Counted from the first letter of the stretch, positions 33,000 through 45,506 are shown. The stretch is DNA of 64,000 nucleotides from Zygaena filipendulae (GCA_907165275.2 OU015665.1:9362001-9426000), one strand, 5' to 3'. Notes: generated from the letters alone by a model not told the origin. Numbers and translations: made by a program.

Positions 33000-33449
33000 T
33001 TTTTCTACAAATTACATACGTACTACACCGTCTAATCGGTGCTATTTCACTACCCAATCACAAGAAAATAGTTTTTAATAGTCACACTGCACTTTTCAAA
33101 GCGTAAATCACACAAAATTTTTAAAAATTACACAATTATTTTCCCAAATAACAACATGCGTCGCCATGACAAACAGATGACAGATTGTAAGAAAGATTCA
33201 GAGTCAAAAGACTGAAATAGCATGTGAGGCCATCTTTGATGCCATGGAAAAAAAAAATTAAAAAAAAAAATGAGTGCTAAACACGAACAAAATTTAATTT
33301 GTTCCTAGTTGCGTTAGACTGCAGTTGTCTTTGAGCTAGCAACAAGGGAGGATGTCGAAGTGTTAGCGGCAACAAGACGACTTTGCTTACTGAGCTTTTA
33401 CTACTACTCGATTAATTTTAATAAATGAAATCCTTACTTATTATTCTAA
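33000..33449. other. stretch without a gene
   Basis: No coding frame with support. Poly-A runs lie near 33249-33270. Confidence 0.45.
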
Positions 33450-33984
33450 AAATCTTTATATTATAAAGTTTGTATGGATTGTATGGATGTTTGTTACGTT
33501 TTCACGCAAAAACTACTGAATGGATTTCAACTTTACAATATTTGAAAGAATATTTGAAACTTTACAATAAAACAGCTATAAAAATATCAAAAAAAAATAA
33601 TAATAGCTATAGATTCCTATTATCATATTATATATCTACTGTCTGCTATCTGCTCTATAGGATTTTTTACCAAGCTTGGCTAATAATTATTGTATTAATA
33701 TTGCGCCATCTATGTATTGCTAACAAAATTTTTTTGAAATTTGAACTGTCCTGTGCCTGTATGTGCGTGATACAGGTTCTCGACGGTTAAAATTTCATTT
33801 ATTCCTGAAATAATCAAGAGATGTCGTTAACCATTATTTTGTAAACGTCGAAAATTAAATGCATGTATAGGCTAATATTTTGATCTTGCTTCAAGTAGAA
33901 GTAATTCAGAATAACAGATAGGGTACTTTTTATCCCGCAGGATCTTTGAAATTAACGCGGATGACACCGCGGGGACACGCTAGA
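33450..33984 (+). mobile_element. Helitron-like element, degraded and interrupted
   Basis: TTGTATGGATGTTTGTTACG and TTTTCACGCAAAAACTACTG at the left and GGGTACTTTTTATCCC ... CACCGCGGGGACACGCTAGA at the right belong to the Helitron family. About 350 bp between them is unrelated. Confidence 0.55.
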
Positions 33985-34178
33985 ATATAATAGCTAGTAA
34001 AATAAATAAATAAAATAAATAATTAAACTTTAAATAAATAATTTAAAAAAATAAAATAAATAAAATTGACAATATCACCTTCTTCTGCGCCGGGTGTCAT
34101 CGACTGTTTTTTTGCGCAGGAGATGCTGTCGAAAGGTTTATTGTTTAGTGCGGTTGGAGGTCTACATATCTATCTATC

Positions 34179-34183
34179 TATCT
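34179..34183. repeat. TSD TATCT, left of BEL/Pao element
   Basis: TATCT directly precedes the left LTR and is repeated directly after the right LTR at 43695-43699: a 5-bp target duplication, as expected for BEL/Pao integration. Confidence 0.9.
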
Positions 34184-35357
34184 TGTCGTGACGCCCCTCA
34201 CTCCGTGCGGGTGGTACACGTTGTTGGGTTCAGTGAGAGCGAGAGACGTTACGAATTATGCATTAGGTGTAACTCTCAGGAGGTAGTTGACACAATACAA
34301 TAATTATTCTTATTATAATGAGAATATGGTTTCATACCTTATCTCATCAATCCAGCGTTGTCGTCTGTCTTTAGTATCCTCCTCTTGTTCTGCTTCGCTT
34401 AATATATTACAGTAGGTTGTCTACAAGGTGTTGAATCATATGTACCAGTCCTGTAATGAGAATGTGATTTATGACTCCAACTGCATGGAGCCCTAAGTAC
34501 TAAGACCACTCGGCTCAGCCACTGCACATATGCATATATGGTGAGTGCCCTTGACCCCGCAGGTCGGCAATTATCATGATTGCCCTTAGAAGATCTGCCA
34601 CTGCATTGATGTATGGATGACGAATATACTTGACCCCGCAGGTCGGCAATTATCATGATTGCCCTTAGATCTGCCACTGCATTGATGTATGGATGACGAA
34701 TATACTTGACCCCGCAGGTCCGTCGCATCGCCCCTCTACAGCGGGCGTACGCGTTTACGCTCGACCCCGCAGGTCCGTCGCATCGCCCCTCTACAGCGGG
34801 CGTACGCGATTTCGCTCGACCCCGCAGGTCGATTATCATTGTTCTTAATACCAGGTGCACCCCCGTGGATGATCTTCACCATTAATACATCGTATTGGTG
34901 TCACATCCTTAGATCTCGTTACATCGGAAGGTACTGACAGCCCCTTGAGCTATCCATCGATACCGATCCGAGCTCATGTCCGGCTAACCAGCCTCGATAC
35001 TTGGGAAACCTGAAACATTCAGGTTCTCATATAATATTTGTACTTGATGTCTACCCGACACTTGGATATTATTAATTTATGCCTGATGGCTGATGTCAAT
35101 TGCTTAATAACTAGATTACTCTAGATTTAGTGCTTAGAAACTTAACTACTTAGATACTTAGCTTTTGATAATGTTCACAGCAAATATAACTTGCAACAAT
35201 GGCAGCCGCGCCGCGTTCTCAAACCGCGCTCTACGCGCCAACTTTGTGAAAGAATTTAAAAGGAGTTTGGAATGTCAACTCACCATAGACAATCACAGAC
35301 AACGCTGGATATAATGTTGCTATATACAGTATTTACATTTCGCGAGACGTCGCGACA
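34184..35357 (-). repeat. 3' LTR of BEL/Pao element
   Basis: 1174 bp with TGTCG/CGACA ends. The 13-bp word GACCCCGCAGGTC occurs five times (34553, 34632, 34708, 34763, 34818) within longer tandem duplications. The 153-codon open frame across these repeats is identical in both LTRs and looks like a by-product of the repeats. Confidence 0.95.
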
Positions 35358-35369
35358 CTCCCGCCGAGA

Positions 35370-36137
35370 CTAGAGGAAAGTGGTCATCAAGTTGCGAGTC
35401 CATTCCTTGATTTTTTTTTCCAGAGCCCGGACTGCTGCATCTCGTTTTGGTTTTATTTCTTGAGCTGATTCTACTCTAGTTACTTCATCTTTCTCATCAG
35501 AGTTGTCATTACTGATACTAATTGGTTTAGTCATATCTATGTCATTATCAGTTGGATCTGGGATCTCAACTCTCTTATCTGTGCTCTCTATTGTCATATC
35601 CGAATCATTAGTTGTTTCCAATCCAATAGGCTTTATCATTTCTGTGTCAATTCCTTCATTCATCACTACTACTGGCGTATCCGTAGTATTCTTTATACCA
35701 TCATCAATAACTTCTGATCTCTGTATAGGGTTCTCATCAACAGAGTACTCATTGTTGTGTTGATCAAGTTCTTCCACTTCTAGAGGGTATAAGTGCGCAA
35801 TGGACCGTGTAAATATCGTATTGCCAACCTTTACTTTGGCTACTCGACAAAGTCCATCAGCACTTTTCACAAGAGAGATGATTTTTCCAACCTTCCATCC
35901 CTCGCGGTTTTTATCCCCCTTTATTTGAACAATTTGACCTTCTTTCGGTAAGTCACTTGACGTTACACGTGGTTCCTTATGCGAGTGACTGTACCTTTCC
36001 CGTAAGCTTGGAAGATAACGATTACGGAACATTTCCTTGAATTCTTCAAGAATTACACGAGCTCTTCTCCAACCCTTTACTAAATCTGTCCTTGTCATGG
36101 TGCCTTGAATTAGTGGGTCTTCGTGCCCCGTTTCCAT
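35370..36137 (-). pseudogene. BEL/Pao integrase C-terminal domain (DUF5641-like)
   Basis: A 255-residue frame starting around TRTDLVKGWRRARVILEEF and including KEGQIVQIKGDKNREGWKVG and TRSIAHLYPLE, the DUF5641-type tail that follows the integrase core in Pao elements. An acidic, low-complexity stretch follows (rich in D, T, N). It overlaps the upstream pol frame by about 90 bp in another register, which marks a frameshift. Confidence 0.8.
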
Positions 36138-36912
36138 TGTGAATTACTTTACCTAGGTTCAGAAAATCGGACGGTTTAAGTATGTGGTCCAACTCTTTGT
36201 CTACCCAAGTAAGTGGACGTGTATTTAATGTTGCTTCTATTTCCTTTATTATTGTCAATAACTGACTATCCCGTAGTAAATGTTTTTGAAGAGTCCTCCT
36301 CATACAATGTTTTACAATTATGCTTAGAGTGTGGTTACCTCCCACATGATAATTCTTTTCATGTACATCTTTAATAAGATTTTCTGTAAATTCGCACTTC
36401 TTTGGTATAAGCATAGGATACCTTTTATCAAATGATCCTTCAGCATATTTAAATCTGCCTTTGCACCGTAACAGTCCGTCGATGTCTTTGAAGAGTTTCA
36501 AGTTACGGCTGAGATTAGTTTGTTTACCGTTCACTTCGTCTGGGAAATACTTGGCTTGTAATTTTTTAATTTCTTGTAATAAACTGTCTTGAACTTCAGA
36601 CCCTTTGTCTAATTCAATAGATTGATTGTCATCTATTTGTATATCTTTATTTTCTGGAATTTTTTCTACTTTCCTATTCGGTAGATCCTCCCCAACCAAA
36701 AGAGAATTGTCCCTGAATGGTCCAGTGGGCCATTCACTAGGTTTCTTCAGTAAGAAATCTGGTCCGTATAACCATCTCATTTTTCCTTCCTTTGTGCTGT
36801 CTGGCCTTGTTGCTACGTCAGCTGGATTTAGTCCAGATGGAATATGTCGGATAACTAGGTCTTTATTCCTTTTAATTTCCTCAATTCTTCTCGATACGAA
36901 TGGTGTTAACAA
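36046..36912 (-). pseudogene. BEL/Pao pol fragment: RNase H end and deleted integrase
   Basis: Contains HIPSGLNPADVATR (end of the RNase H region), then an integrase zinc-binding segment (CKGRFKYAE ... HEKNYHVGGNHTLSIIV). It then jumps directly to IKEIEATLNTRPLTW, which is around the last acidic residue of the DDE triad. The two first acidic residues and the Cys pair are missing: an internal deletion of the catalytic core. A second frame break lies upstream near 36935. Confidence 0.85.
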
Positions 36913-37068
36913 TTTTTGGGAATTATACCATTACAATTTGGCTATCTGTCCAAAGGAATTGTTGTGTGCAATGGAATTGAATAAATTTAAGAACATATTG
37001 AATTAACCGTTTGCCAATCAGGGCACCCAGTAATTCTAGACGAGGAATTTTTAAGTCATCTTGATCCT

Positions 37069-40000
37069 TTATCGGCACCAGACGTGATTTACCGATAACA
37101 AAACTTTGTTAGTTCCTACAACTATATAAACAACGGCTGCATATGCTCTGGTAGAAGCGTCCGTGAAACAATGTATTTGACAGTACTTAATTAGAGGATT
37201 TTTCATAAAGCATCTAGGCAAACATATTTCGTGTATTTCGTTTAGATCTTCTTGAATTGCCTTCCATTTGCTAGTCATATCTTTGGATAGTGGTGTATCC
37301 CATTTTATTTTTAACTTCCATAAATCTTGTAACAATAGCTTTGCAGGCAGCAAGTTAGGTACTGTATAACCACATGGGTCGTAAATAGATGCTACCCTTT
37401 TTAATATACCACGCTTGGTATTTACAGTATTATTATTGTTACCAGTTCTTAATTGAAGCATATCTTCTTCCACATGCCAGTTTAATCCTAATACTTTAAC
37501 AATCTTATCTTGACATGTATCAGATACATGATTCATAAATTCCTTTGAATTTGAACTCCATTCTCTTAAGTTCATTGAGATTTGGTTGAAAGCTTCTTTA
37601 GATGCTTCATACAACTGTATGGCATGTTGCACATCACTTGTACCAGTCAACACGTTATCCACGTATATATCGTTAGCTAATTTCCTTATACATTCGTTTT
37701 CCGACAGTGATAAATGATGTCTAATCGTAGCATTTAGCAAAAATGGACTGGAAATAACGCCGAATGGAACGCGCGTGAACCGCAAATGTACAAGGTTCTC
37801 CTCAGTGGCCGGTCTTACAAGATCCTTAATCCACAGAAACCTGGTAACATCTCTGTCTCTTGCTTGAAGTCCAATTTGTAAAAAAGCCTTTTCAACATCT
37901 GCAGTAACTCCGACAGCATGGCATCTGAATTTTATTATTAAGCCTGTTAAATCTTCTAACATCATGGGTCCGCAGTATAAGCATTCATTCAGGCTTTTGT
38001 TATCTTTCGTTTTCGCTGAGGCGTCATATACAATTCTGATTGACTTTCCGGGTGCGGTCACTCCATGATGAGGTATGTAATGAACAGGATGATCTACGCT
38101 TTCATTACTTGGTACAGGTTCGATAATACCCTTTTCCAATTGCTCCCTTATGGTTTGATCATATGTTAAGAGAGATTTAGAATTTAATCGTTTTAATAGA
38201 TTTACAAGACGACCATATGCCAACCCAAAGTTGGAAGGTAAATTTGGTGGATACTGATTCCACGGCCAGCAAACATGGTATCTATTGTTTTCGTATTTGG
38301 TATTTTCATTAAAATGTTTGATCGCTTCTCCATCTCTATTTATTTTTGGAGAGTCTGTAATTCCAATAGATTCCAGGTCCCATAAAAACTTCAGGTTTCC
38401 ATTGTCCAGTGGTGGGTCAGGTGGGTTTAGTCCAACTTCACAGGATGCTTGGAAATATGTATTAACTGCTAATTCGTCAACCGGTTTACTCGCTGTTGTG
38501 CCAGAGAGGATCCATCCTAACTCTGATTCTACCAAGTATAGGTTTTCCTTCAGTTGTACCTTCTCCGTTGACATTAATGAATAATAATAATCGTTTCCAA
38601 TCAGGATATCCACGCGATCTAACAGTGAGCCGTCGTCAGCTAGTTTATACCTTTGATCACAAATCAAGGTGTTTAGTTCATGTTCCGGATAAGGAACTCC
38701 GCGGGATATCAAAGGTACAACGTTAGCATATATTGTCCTGGTTCCGTTGGGTTTTGTTTCAATTTCCAGTTTAACCAGTGGGCTTTCCAGCTCCTGTGGT
38801 GTTGTCGAACCAAAGGTAAACACAGAAAGGTGGTTTTCTTCTTCTGTTTTTAAATTAAGATCTCTAGCTACTTTCTTGTTTATGTAGCTTCGCTGGCTTC
38901 CAGAGTCTAGTAGAACCCGACATTTCATGGTATTCTTGTCTTGTCCTCGAATCTTCACCACAGCAGTCTGAAGAACAGTAGGCCCCCTTTCGTTTATGTG
39001 CATTAAGTCCGTAGCTTCTACTTTGGTTTGTACCCTTTTGGGACACAGCGCTCTATTGTGTGTACCATATTGTCCGCAATGAGCGCAAGTCTTCTTACGT
39101 TTGCATGTATTTGACACATGACCCTCTTGTAAACAGTTAAAGCATCGGCCTTTAAGTTTTGCTTTCCTTTCTTGCATGGTTTTGATATTGCTACACTCAT
39201 CGTTATAGTGAGCTCCTTGACAAAATATGCATGAGAATTTTCTCCGTTTCTTATTCGAATTATTACTATCTATCTCTCTCCTTTGTTCATATTTCCGTTT
39301 AATCGGACCATTATCTTTATTCTTAGTTGGATTATTAGCTCCATACTTTCCGAATTGTTTATTATTATTTATGTGACACCTGGCATTGTTTGAATTATTA
39401 CCTGCCTTCTTGTGTGTGTTCGCATTATGCCGTTTCTCCTCTTTTACATGAAGAGTCTCTGTGGTATATGATTTATCTTCGACAAGATCCTTTTCTTGCG
39501 TGAGCCTGTTTGCGTCTTCCCTGGCAGATATTATTAGTTCTAATTGCCTCCGCATTTCATCGATGGATTCTGTACTAGTCTTCATTCTCAACTCATAAAT
39601 AACGTTTTCTGGAAACTTTTCAGTTATCAGGAACCGTAGGTGATTATGATTGATATCTTCGCCGAGTGATTGTAAGACTCTAAGATGTCTTTCAATTTCA
39701 TCAATAGTCCTTCGACAGTCTTCTGTTTTCTCTGCCGCTTTTATTTTATACAACTTTGAATAATGTGCGTCTATCAACTGCGCTTCCCTTCCATATCTTT
39801 CCTTTAGATATGAAACGGCGATTGCGTAATTTTTGTTAGTTGTTGCTAAACCCTCAATTGTCTTCTTCGCATCACCTTTAAGAGAAGTCTTGAGATATAA
39901 TAACTTGTCTACCTCGTTCAGGTTTCTTTGGTCAATGTTAGAACTAAATTGATCCCAAAACTGGTGCCACTCTAGTACGTCTCCTTTGAAGGTAGGTAAA

Positions 40001-40113
40001 TGAAGTTCTGGTAATTTACTAGTGGCTAAATTGTTCCCTTTGAGTGAAGATGATGATGCTGTTGACGTGAGGTCAGATTGAAGTTTAATTCTTGCATCAA
40101 GTTCAGCTAGCAC
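37069..40113 (-). pseudogene. BEL/Pao Gag-protease-reverse transcriptase frame
   Basis: 1014 codons open. Gag core (LPTFKGDVLEWHQFWDQF) is followed by CCHC knuckles around residues 324-358 (CFNCLQEGHVSNTC and CAHCGQYGTHNRALC). The aspartic protease active site DSGSQRSYI lies near residue 402 and the RT catalytic box YVDN near 817. The frame ends early, just after RAYAAVVY, because of a frameshift near 37095. The listed start is not a true start: the frame is open upstream and is cut off from the Gag N-terminus by a shift near 40195. Role in life: capsid, maturation and reverse transcription of the element. Confidence 0.9.
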
Positions 40114-40124
40114 TTCTTCTCCGT

Positions 40125-40355
40125 TCAGCTGTATTGTAGTAAGATTAGAAATTTCATCAGCATTTGGTTCTTTGGAGATGTTGAAGTAATATAGAGCTCG
40201 GTGTTAAATCTGGCAAGGATTGACTTTAACTTGGAAACATGAATCTTTACAGATTCCACATTATCATTTGTAACGGTAGAGCACAGGTCGGATTGACATA
40301 GTTTTTCTATTTCTTTGGCAAACGCAGTGAGCCTCGTTAAAAGAATCTCTTCCAT
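40125..40355 (-). pseudogene. BEL/Pao Gag N-terminal fragment
   Basis: Begins MEEILLTRLTAFAKEIEKL, a plausible Gag start, and leaves the frame of the main polyprotein near 40195. It is the first segment of the same broken gene. Confidence 0.7.
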
Positions 40356-42520
40356 TTTGCACCAAAGTCTTGTTCTGTAATGTTGTCCATTGGGTATGCA
40401 TTAGAATTATAATTAAGTAAGTACATAATTTCATGAAATGAATGGCTTCAATCTAATATGAGCATTCATATGACAAATTATTTGAGTTTGTTTATTCATT
40501 TAATTATACTTTATTGTAAAACAGTATAGCAAAATAAAACAAACATTTATTCTATTTATCTATCTTCTTTACTTCACAGCTTAAACAATTCACTTTAATA
40601 ATATTATGTAGTATGGCAACCCTAGGACATGAAGTTATATCAAACATACAATATCTCGCCTAATCGAGGACGAAATAAAATTTAAATTATTTATTTTAAA
40701 GTGCAATTTCAAAATAAAATTCTCTTTAGAACAGCGCCATCTACCGAAGCTATAATGCAGCTTCGATCATAGAGTATGCTCAATCTTTCTTATTCATGTG
40801 AACATTGTATTCGTTAAAGTCAGAACATAAGAGTAAACACTTCCTTGAAAATGTTCATATAATAATGAGGTCGACTGTACACAAAATATCGACGAGGCGG
40901 ACGACGATGTCCTACATCAAACGTCTATGAAAATTTTAAATCTATAAATCGATTGTACAAGACCATTTCAAACTACAAAAATTTACTTTAAAAGAATAAC
41001 TTATTAACTGCCGATAAATTGAAATTATAAACATACCGGAGAAACCGCTCACAATATATAGAACCGCTCGCTCGCCGGCCTCCTTGCGGCACAGCCACGA
41101 AACTTCACAGCGAACCTTCGATAGGTATGACGTACCTATTCTATATCGTTTGTGGCGCGAACGCTCCAAAGTGTGCCCCGCTCGGGCAAGTACCGTCGTT
41201 ACCTATGCCATAAGTTTAATTAACAAACATGTACAAACTCAAAACGTATGCACAAATACTCTGCGATCGTCATTAAGTCTATCGAATTTTATACCTACAG
41301 TGTTTTACACTGTTTATACAAGTAGGTAACACACAGATTCAGGTACAGATATAATAAATCTTCGTAGACAATAAAATAAACAGCTTAGTTGGAATTTACT
41401 TTCATTCGTTTTCTTCCTCATAGGTAGGTAGGTAGGATCTCAATACCAAATAAATACCTACTAGATATCTAAAGTTACGTATTTCTTTGATGGCATGACA
41501 AATATATAACACTTTTATCATAGTTATTCGTAAATGTTCAATTTAATCTACGAGTACTTAAATAACTTTAACTTCGAAATAAAAAGTTTTGACTTAGAGC
41601 GTCACTTATAGTAAAATAGTGTAATTTCTTGCAAATCTATATTTTTAGCTATTACGCACAATAAATAACACTTACCAGACAATTTCGTAACGAATTAATG
41701 TGTTTGAATGCGGCGTTTGGCACAAAATACCCAATTTCGAATTAATTTTGCATTGGAAAACTTTCGCAACAACTTCTAAAATTTAAATATGGCGTACGCT
41801 ACTGTACTTGGCTAATCGTAAAACTTTTCCCGTGAAAAATTAAACTTGAGTAATTGAACGTTGGACACGTAAAATATAGCCAAATATTCCTATTTAATTA
41901 TGAAATAAATAATCATTGTCTTTATTTGTCTATTTGTACAAATAATCTGAAAGTAATACAAAAAGGAAACCAAATTGTTGGCATTTCCCTTTGTAATACT
42001 GTCGGTCGGAAATTTGAATACTTAAATTTATCTTAAACATAAAAATTCAACGATGTGTAAAAATAAATGATTCAATTCGTACTATTAAAAAATAATAATC
42101 GTTTTAGATGCTAATTTCCACATATTATCAGGAAATACGTAAGATAAATTCAGATTTAATTATCTGTCACCATGTTTTCCATCCAATCACTTCCGGTACC
42201 TATTCCGATGGCGTCGCAACTCGCACAGTATCTTTGAATTTCCTTTCATCGAAAATGTTCTTTATACGCCTCATATGCGTTTCGCACGAGCAGTAATAAA
42301 ATTACTCTGATTTTATTTGATTACATATTATATTAGAAGTAGGTAGTTTGAAGTTTATTCAAAATCAAATTAATAAAATAAATGCAATTCAATTCGTCGC
42401 AGTTGCAGTTCCGCTACAATAGATGTCGCTACGGTGGCAATCTCGCAGTATTTTAATTTTCCACCCATTCTTTGAATTATGCTGAATCTTGGATTTCTTC
42501 ACATCCCAGCATCTCCACCA
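40356..42520 (-). other. BEL/Pao leader region, unusually long
   Basis: About 2.2 kb between the 5' LTR and the Gag start with no coding frame I can support. Words such as AGCGCCATCTACC (40735) and AATAGATGTCGCTACGG hint at unrelated inserted or captured DNA. No clear terminal repeats of a nested element were found. Confidence 0.6.
42503..42520 (-). promoter_or_regulatory. primer binding site of BEL/Pao element
   Basis: Directly next to the 5' LTR, the minus strand reads TGGTGGAGATGCTGGGAT. TGG pairs with the CCA end of a tRNA, and the first 12 bases resemble the complement of an insect tRNA-Ala 3' end from memory. The tRNA assignment is tentative. Confidence 0.55.
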
Positions 42521-43694
42521 TGTCGTGACGCCCCTCACTCCGTGCGGGTGGTACACGTTGTTGGGTTCAGTGAGAGCGAGAGACGTTACGAATTATGCAT
42601 TAGGTGTAACTCTCAGGAGGTAGTTGACACAATACAATAATTATTCTTATTATAATGAGAATATGGTTCCATACCTTATCTCATCAATCCAGCGTTGTCG
42701 TCTGTCTTTAGTATCCTCCTCTTGTTCTGCTTCGCTTAATATATTACAGTAGGTTGTCTACAAGGTGTTGAATCATATGTACCAGTCCTGTAATGAGAAT
42801 GTGATTTATGACTCCAACTGCATGGAGCCCTAAGTACTAAGACCACTCGGCTCAGCCACTGCACATATGCATATATGGTGAGTGCCCTTGACCCCGCAGG
42901 TCGGCAATTATCATGATTGCCCTTAGAAGATCTGCCACTGCATTGATGTATGGATGACGAATATACTTGACCCCGCAGGTCGGCAATTATCATGATTGCC
43001 CTTAGATCTGCCACTGCATTGATGTATGGATGACGAATATACTTGACCCCGCAGGTCCGTCGCATCGCCCCTCTACAGCGGGCGTACGCGTTTACGCTCG
43101 ACCCCGCAGGTCCGTCGCATCGCCCCTCTACAGCGGGCGTACGCGATTTCGCTCGACCCCGCAGGTCGATTATCATTGTTCTTAATACCAGGTGCACCCC
43201 CGTGGATGATCTTCACCATTAATACATCGTATTGGTGTCACATCCTTAGATCTCGTTACATCGGAAGGTACTGACAGCCCCTTGAGCTATCCATCGATAC
43301 CGATCCGAGCTCATGTCCGGCTAACCAGCCTCGATACTTGGGAAACCTGAAACATTCAGGTTCTCATATAATATTTGTACTTGATGTCTACCCGACACTT
43401 GGATATTATTAATTTATGCCTGATGGCTGATGTCAATTGCTTAATAACTAGATTACTCTAGATTTAGTGCTTAGAAACTTAACTACTTAGATACTTAGCT
43501 TTTGATAATGTTCACAGCAAATATAACTTGCAACAATGGCAGCCGCGCCGCGTTCTCAAACCGCGCTCTACGCGCCAACTTTGTGAAAGAATTTAAAAGG
43601 AGTTTGGAATGTCAACTCACCATAGACAATCACAGACAACGCTGGATATAATGTTGCTATATACAGTATTTACATTTCGCGAGACGTCGCGACA
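42521..43694 (-). repeat. 5' LTR of BEL/Pao element
   Basis: Same length and sequence as the other LTR apart from one substitution by eye. It would hold the promoter for the minus-strand transcript. Confidence 0.95.
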
Positions 43695-43696
43695 TA

Positions 43697-44336
43697 TCTA
43701 TAAAAGATAGAAAGAATCCGCGATTCTGTACATTGAATATTTTTAACAAAAACTGACAGGGGACGGAACGGAGCGGACGGACGGGGGGGGGAAGAGTAAC
43801 CAAGCACAAAAAAAGGGTTTTTAAAGATCTTTTCTGTCTTTCTGTCTGTTCACGATAATCTCCGAATCTACTGAACGGATTGTCATGCGGTTTAGGATTA
43901 AGCTTAACCTGGAGTTACATAGGCTTTGTTTCATTGAAATCGGATGTCGGGAAAAGAAGTTGTATAAAAAGAAGTTGTTGTATAGAAACTTTTCGCGCGG
44001 GTGAAACCGCGGGGCACAGCTAGTACTAATATAATAAAAGAGTAGAATCCGCGATTCTGTACATTGAATATTTTTAACAAAAATTGACAGGGGACGATAA
44101 ACGAAGAGTAACCAACTATAAAAAAAGGGGTTTTAAAAAATCTTTTCTGTCTGTCTGTCTCTCAGTTCGCGATAATCTCTGAATCTACTGAACGGATTGT
44201 CATGCGGTTTTCGCAGGTAGATTAAGCTTAGCCTGGATCTACATATAGGCTTTGTTTCATTCAAATCGGATGTCAAGAAAAAAAAGTTGTTACATAAAAA
44301 CTTTTCACGCGGGTGAAACCGCGGGGCACAGCTAGT
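43697..44336 (+). mobile_element. two tandem Helitron-like elements
   Basis: Two head-to-tail copies (43697-44024 and 44025-44336), both with AATCCGCGATTCTGTACATT near the start, a (TCTG)n run and the GGGTGAAACCGCGGGGCACA then GCTAGT end. The left copy has an extra G-rich insertion (GGACGGACGGGGGGGG). Confidence 0.85.
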
Positions 44337-44565
44337 TTCTTAATAAAATCTAGTCCATATAACGTTTACTTTTGGTTATTTTTGTGGAATCTATGTTTGG
44401 GATCCCAAATTATCGGTTTCTTTTAAAATAATTCTAGAAACCAAAACGTTTCTTGTTGCAAGTTACAACCAATCCAATTATTCAGTTTAAAAGCACACAA
44501 CCATCGCGGCCCAAAGTTGAAACCCGTATATATTGTATTATCTATGAACCCGACTGAAGCGAGAA

Positions 44566-44895
44566 CGCGAGTGTAAACACCACGCTCGCTTTGACGCGAG
44601 GTCCTTTGACTCGTGACCAAAAAACCGCTCAGGAAGCGAGCGGTGCGAGTGACGAGGCGAACCACGCGGCGAGCCCCTAGCGCCTGTTCACACTCGCGCC
44701 TCGTCCCTCGCCCCGCGCCCCTTGCTCCTTTTTCGTCCCTTTGACTCGTGACAAAAAAGCCGCTCCGGGGGACGCGAGCGGCACGAGCGACGAGGCGAAC
44801 CACGCGGCGAGCGACGAAGCGCGAATGTAAACAGTCGCTCGGGGCTCGCCGCGTGGTTCGCCTCGTTGCTCGTACGCGAGTGTAAATGACGCTAA
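44566..44895. repeat. GC-rich repeat cluster with GTTTACACTCG-type arms
   Basis: CGCGAGTGTAAAC, TTCACACTCGCGCCTCGTCC, GCGCGAATGTAAAC and CGCGAGTGTAAATG mark several arms of the same repeat family seen at 31708-31860. In between, ACGAGGCGAACCACGCGGCG recurs. Long frames on the minus strand here are by-products of the repeats. Confidence 0.65.
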
Positions 44896-44978
44896 GTTCC
44901 ACAGACGAATAAGAGAACATACAAGCTCTTCTTCGAAATGCATCTCACCAATGCATTTCGATGTAAATAACTTCATGC

Positions 44979-45113
44979 GCGCTCCACATTCGCGCGTGAT
45001 TCGCGCGCGAAGCCGCGAAACACCCGCGAACCACCCGCGAACCACCCGCGAACCACCCGCGAAGCCGCGAAACACCCGCGAACCATGTTTTCGGGGCTTC
45101 GAATGTGGAGAGC
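44979..45113. repeat. foldback enclosing an 11-bp minisatellite
   Basis: GCGCTCCACATTCG (44979) and CGAATGTGGAGAGC (45100) are inverted. Between them ACCACCCGCGA repeats about four times with two ACACCCGCGA variants (45014-45084). Confidence 0.65.
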
Positions 45114-45506
45114 CCTTCAGAAGAAGAAAAATACTAATAAATTGGCTATATGGACTAAGTTTCCTTCTGCCTTCCCCGAGAGGAGTAAACTTCACCAAAA
45201 AAAAAAAATGGAAAATGGAAATAAACAGTCGTATCACTGATCAGTCTGCAAATTCCAAATTAACTGATGAAAATGGCACAGAGACAAGGTCTATCCGATG
45301 TTATTTTATATATTAATTAGTTTTACACCAGTACAAACCCGAAGAAATCATTGATTTCATTTTATTCGACATTTTATTCCGTATTCGTTAGTTTCTAACT
45401 CTTGACCTCTTTACTTGCTAGGTTTGAGTATACCTAGACCCTTTAGTCTTTACAAACACGTTGACTTTGTTTCACAGTTAGTAGTTTTTGTCAAAACTTC
45501 AAAAGT

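Larger units (their letters stand above)
34184..43694 (-). mobile_element. BEL/Pao LTR retrotransposon, 9.5 kb, defective
   Basis: Two 1174-bp LTRs (34184-35357 and 42521-43694) begin TGTCG, end CGACA and differ at one position by eye (34332 T versus 42669 C). A perfect 5-bp TSD flanks the element. The internal region, read on the minus strand, encodes Gag with zinc knuckles, an aspartic protease, reverse transcriptase, RNase H and integrase pieces in BEL/Pao order. Frames are broken at several points and the integrase core is deleted, so this copy cannot be autonomous. It landed beside the 5' end of a Helitron-like element at 43697. Confidence 0.95.

Noticed and set aside
34399..34860. 153-codon open frame in the LTR (also 42736-43197)
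   Set aside because: It runs through tandem repeats of the LTR, matches no protein, and is the same in both LTRs simply because the LTRs are copies.
35503..35763. Plus-strand 86-codon frame, and 36626-37006 and 38285-38726
   Set aside because: Antisense shadows of the BEL/Pao coding region.
44423..45316. Long frames of 121-186 codons on both strands
   Set aside because: They arise from stop-poor GC-rich repeats (CGCGAGTGTAAAC and ACCACCCGCGA types) and overlap each other.
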